From: Nitrospinaceae bacterium
Lineage (GTDB): Bacteria; Nitrospinota; Nitrospinia; Nitrospinales; VA-1
Length of the DNA: 8,619 nucleotides
Direction of reading: 5' to 3'
NCBI GenBank assembly: GCA_029937655.1
Contig: JAPYPK010000062.1
Coordinates: 1 to 8,619 of the forward strand
In this document: positions 6,897 to 8,619 of the stretch, piece by piece
Layout of the letters: every line of letters begins with the position of its first letter
Numbering within the stretch: position 1 is the stretch's first letter
Translations under genes and position numbers: made by a program
Notes under the pieces: generated by a model
Told to the model about the DNA's origin: nothing
Database searches by the model: none
What the model saw: the letters and a program-made list of their open reading frames with translations, nothing else

Positions 6897-7066
6897 CATT
6901 GACTGTCAAATAGCTTCCACAGATAAAAAACAGTATTGAAACGGGCTTCCTAGGAAGATTGGTAGGTTTGGAGGCGTGACAAAACTTAAATCATAACCCC
7001 ACAAAAAGTGGGTCAAAGTAACTTTAAAAGCTAGCCTGAGGGCTTCGTATTGAGGTTTAATCTAAG
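6897..7066. other. Convergent spacer between the DUF1858 gene and flgM with small hairpins
   Basis: No gene is seen here. It holds a 12-base palindrome CTTCCTAGGAAG (6946-6957), a stem CCCAC-AAAAA-GTGGG (6998-7012) and a small stem AGCC-TGAG-GGCT (7033-7044). On the minus strand the last two lie just downstream of flgM; the 7033-7044 stem is followed by AGCTTTT and the 6998-7012 stem by T-rich sequence. Either could end flgM transcription, though none is a strong intrinsic terminator. Confidence 0.35.
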
Positions 7067-7396
7067 TTAGTCGAGGAACTTAGACTCAACTATGATATCT
7101 TTCAAGATTTTTCCGGCTAGTTCGTGACTGTCAACGTGAAAGCTTCCCTCGGCGATTGAGGCCTTAATTCTATCAACTTTATCCACTCTAATATCGGAAG
7201 AGTTTTTAACGGCTTCGTGAGATTTTTGTATGTCCTTAGCCTTTGAAGATAAAGCGATATGCTCGCCACCCTGAGCTCCTTTAGCACCGGAAGTGGCACC
7301 AGAAACATCTGCTTTAGCCGTTTTTTCTCCGGTGACCTTGATCTGGTCCTGAATTGCTTTCCCTTTGACTTTAAAATCATTTCCAGGAATTTCCAT
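7067..7396 (-). CDS. flgM: Anti-sigma-28 factor FlgM
   Basis: A 109-residue protein that would bind and silence the flagellar sigma factor FliA (sigma-28) until the hook-basal body is complete, after which FlgM is exported through it. The N-terminal half is low in hydrophobic residues and rich in Gly, Ala, Ser and Lys, as expected for the disordered exported part. The C-terminal half carries the family signature: IALSSKAKDIQKSHEAVKN (47-65), then DIRVDKVDRIKASIAEGSFH (68-87) and VDSHELAGKILKDIIVES (88-105), matching the sigma-binding helices. The length is near the usual 90-110. The ATG at 7396 has a weak AGGT six bases upstream. No flgA, flgN or other flagellar gene is adjacent; it is a lone unit between converging and diverging genes. 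A sigma-28 promoter candidate lies at 7500-7526. Confidence 0.93.
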   Translation of the reverse strand: MEIPGNDFKVKGKAIQDQIKVTGEKTAKADVSGATSGAKGAQGGEHIALSSKAKDIQKSHEAVKNSSDIRVDKVDRIKASIAEGSFHVDSHELAGKILKDIIVESKFLD

Positions 7397-7409
7397 AACT
7401 ATACCTAGC

Positions 7410-7440
7410 TTGTTGTAAGTTGTTGTAACTTTTTAAGTTA
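7410..7440. repeat. Tandem 10-base repeat and hairpin in the flgM leader
   Basis: TGTTGTAAGT (7411-7420) is followed directly by TGTTGTAACT (7421-7430), nine of ten bases identical. The second copy runs into a stem TAACTT-TTT-AAGTTA (7426-7440). All of this would lie in the flgM mRNA leader 14-44 bases before the start codon, where it could influence translation. Confidence 0.45.
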
Positions 7441-7453
7441 TTTTTTCAGCTAG

Positions 7454-7484
7454 GGCCTTTGCCTCCACAGCTTACTTCAAGGCC
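7454..7484. repeat. Inverted repeat in the flgM leader
   Basis: GGCCTT (7454-7459) and AAGGCC (7479-7484) are perfect inverted arms separated by 19 bases. Transcribed from the proposed sigma-28 promoter, they would form a stem near the 5' end of the flgM mRNA. A GGAGG lies in the loop on the minus strand but no start codon follows it at a usable distance. Confidence 0.35.
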
Positions 7485-7499
7485 AACATGCTAATTAAT

Positions 7500-7526
7500 T
7501 TATCGGGTTTTAGCTGTATAACTTAA
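7500..7526 (-). promoter_or_regulatory. Probable sigma-28 (FliA) promoter of flgM
   Basis: Read on the minus strand, TTAAGTTA (7526-7519), then 11 bases, then CCCGATAA (7507-7500). Against the FliA consensus TAAAGTTT-N11-GCCGATAA this is six of eight and seven of eight, with exactly the consensus spacing. Transcription would start near 7492 and leave a leader of about 95 bases before flgM. In enteric bacteria flgM has a FliA-dependent promoter, so this placement makes biological sense. Confidence 0.6.
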
Positions 7527-7570
7527 GGTATTTTAAAAAAATATTTTCATGTTTTTTGATAAAATCCAAG

Positions 7571-7579
7571 TGGTATAAA
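7571..7579 (+). promoter_or_regulatory. Possible extended -10 promoter for the M28 enzyme gene
   Basis: TGG followed by TATAAA (7574-7579) fits an extended -10 element (TGn-TATAAT). No good -35 lies 17 bases upstream, which such promoters tolerate. Transcription would begin near 7586, about 95 bases before the TTG start. The motif TGATAAAAT flanks it on both sides (7557-7565 and 7585-7593). Confidence 0.35.
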
Positions 7580-7680
7580 ATTACTGATAAAATACTACTT
7601 TGTCAAGGTTTTCAGAGTGTCAGGTCATACTACCTCAAGAAATTAAAATTTAAACTCTTACTTAAGTTTAAGGAGGATTC

Positions 7681-8616
7681 TTGGAAAAAGTTCGTGGCAC
7701 CCGCATTTGTATCTATCTCTGGAGTATGGCAGTTTTTTTATTTAGTTTTTCTGAGATGGTAAATGCACAGTCTAATGTTAGGGAAAAGTATTCCAAGATC
7801 ATGTGGAGCTACTTAGAAGTATTATCAGGGTTCGGTCCACGGTATGTTGGAACACAAGGGTATAGCAAAACACTACGATTGATAAGGAGTGTAGGAGCAG
7901 AGTTTGCAGATGAGGTTATAGAACATTCTTTCTTTGTCAAACAACATGGTGGCGGTCAGAGGCAGATGATCAATGTTGAATTTGTTTTTCATGGTAAAGC
8001 AGAAGGTCAGTCAGTTTTACTAGGAGCTCATTATGATACACGTCCCTTTGCAGATCAAGAATCGGACCCTATATTACAAACCCATCCCATAATTGGGTCT
8101 AATGATGGAGGCTCAGGGACATCGGTTCTTTTGGGGCTTGCTCGGTATTTAAAAGAATACCCTGTAATCCAACCAGTTCGTCTCATGTTTTTCGATGGTG
8201 AGGATTTTGGCCGAAGTGGTACGGGTGAAATGTTTCTTGGTTCTAAGCATCACGCTGGCTACCTTCGAAAAACTTTGCAGAAAAATTGGCCGCTAGCAGT
8301 AATTATCGTTGATATGGTTGGAGATACAGATCTTGAGATTTTCAAAGAGACTCATTCCATGGTTAGTGGTCCGAAGGTCTTAGATCGTATTTATAGTGTA
8401 GCTAAGCGGATAAATAGTTTTCAGTTTAATGATAAAAGTAAATACACAATCCAAGATGATCATCTTCCATTCGCTAGGCTGGGCATACCTTCGGTTGTGT
8501 TAATTGACTTTGATTACCCACACTGGCACAAGGTTTCGGATACGTTAGATAAATGTTCAGCTAGGAGTCTCAGTGCTGTTTTGTCAGTTTTGGTAAGAGT
8601 ATTATCAGAATGGTGA
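7681..8616 (+). CDS. Exported M28-family zinc metallo-enzyme, glutaminyl-peptide cyclotransferase-like
   Basis: A 311-residue protein with a signal peptide: basic start (Lys3, Arg5, Arg8), hydrophobic core (about 9-24), and a likely signal peptidase I cut after VNA, near residue 29. The mature part is an M28 fold. Expected metal ligands are all visible: His117 in GAHYDTRP, Asp142 in GSNDGGSG, Asp175 next to the putative base Glu174 in FFDGEDFG, Asp211 in VDMVGD, and His283 in HWHKVSDTLDKC. The FFDGED and WH-x-x-x-D features resemble glutaminyl cyclases, which close N-terminal Gln to pyroglutamate using one zinc. Related M28 aminopeptidases use two, and the sequence does not decide between them. 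The start is TTG at 7681, fixed by AGGAGG four bases upstream. It acts outside the cytoplasm, probably in the periplasm or anchored outside. An ATG at 8610 overlaps its end and may begin a next gene. Confidence 0.88.
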   Translation: MEKVRGTRICIYLWSMAVFLFSFSEMVNAQSNVREKYSKIMWSYLEVLSGFGPRYVGTQGYSKTLRLIRSVGAEFADEVIEHSFFVKQHGGGQRQMINVEFVFHGKAEGQSVLLGAHYDTRPFADQESDPILQTHPIIGSNDGGSGTSVLLGLARYLKEYPVIQPVRLMFFDGEDFGRSGTGEMFLGSKHHAGYLRKTLQKNWPLAVIIVDMVGDTDLEIFKETHSMVSGPKVLDRIYSVAKRINSFQFNDKSKYTIQDDHLPFARLGIPSVVLIDFDYPHWHKVSDTLDKCSARSLSAVLSVLVRVLSEW

Positions 8617-8619
8617 CTG

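Noticed and set aside
7117..7380. 87-codon minus-strand frame inside flgM
   Set aside because: The other frame encodes clear FlgM helices and has the promoter; this one is a shadow.
7556..7762. 68-codon plus-strand frame before and overlapping the M28 gene
   Set aside because: It covers the promoter and AGGAGG of the M28 gene, overlaps its signal peptide in another frame, and has no start signal of its own.
8610..8619. Possible start of a next gene overlapping the M28 stop
   Set aside because: ATGGTGACTG could open a coupled gene, but only a few bases remain and the ribosome binding site is weak.

Overview
The window reads as an ordinary chromosomal segment of an AT-rich, Gram-negative, flagellated bacterium. 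A predicted signal peptide points to an exported protein, flgM implies sigma-28-controlled flagella, and the long RelA/SpoT protein is of the bifunctional type. The mix (NusG domain II protein, redox-disulfide DUF1858 protein, glutaminyl-cyclase-like M28 enzyme, flgM) would fit a deltaproteobacterial or Nitrospinota-like lineage. That placement is inference and no marker here settles it. No rRNA, tRNA, CRISPR array, insertion sequence or phage gene is visible.

Left part (1-3857, all minus strand): the 5' end of a probable NusG domain II membrane-anchored protein that carries an apparent -1 frameshift; two small AT-rich hairpins; a 12-TM major facilitator transporter of the organophosphate/sugar-phosphate type; and recG, the branched-DNA helicase. 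recG is transcribed toward the transporter across about 120 bp.

Centre (3858-6577): a 279-bp divergent spacer with a likely sigma-70 promoter and an operator-like dyad leads into a full-length relA/spoT-type (p)ppGpp synthetase/hydrolase on the plus strand. It converges on rpmB (ribosomal protein L28, zinc-ribbon form, minus strand), and a perfect 8-bp hairpin lies between and overlaps the rpmB stop.

Right part (6578-8619): a small DUF1858 redox-disulfide protein runs divergently from rpmB and converges on flgM, the anti-sigma-28 factor. A well-matched sigma-28 promoter lies upstream of flgM. Divergent from flgM is an exported M28-family metallo-enzyme resembling glutaminyl-peptide cyclotransferase, with a TTG start fixed by a strong ribosome binding site.

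The genes are mostly single housekeeping units rather than one pathway: DNA repair, stringent response, translation, flagellar checkpoint, redox, transport and export. I found no convincing undescribed multi-gene system. The most useful points are the frameshifted gene at the left edge, the sigma-28 promoter of an isolated flgM, and long homopolymers at the 5' ends of recG and relA/spoT that could affect expression or reflect assembly error.
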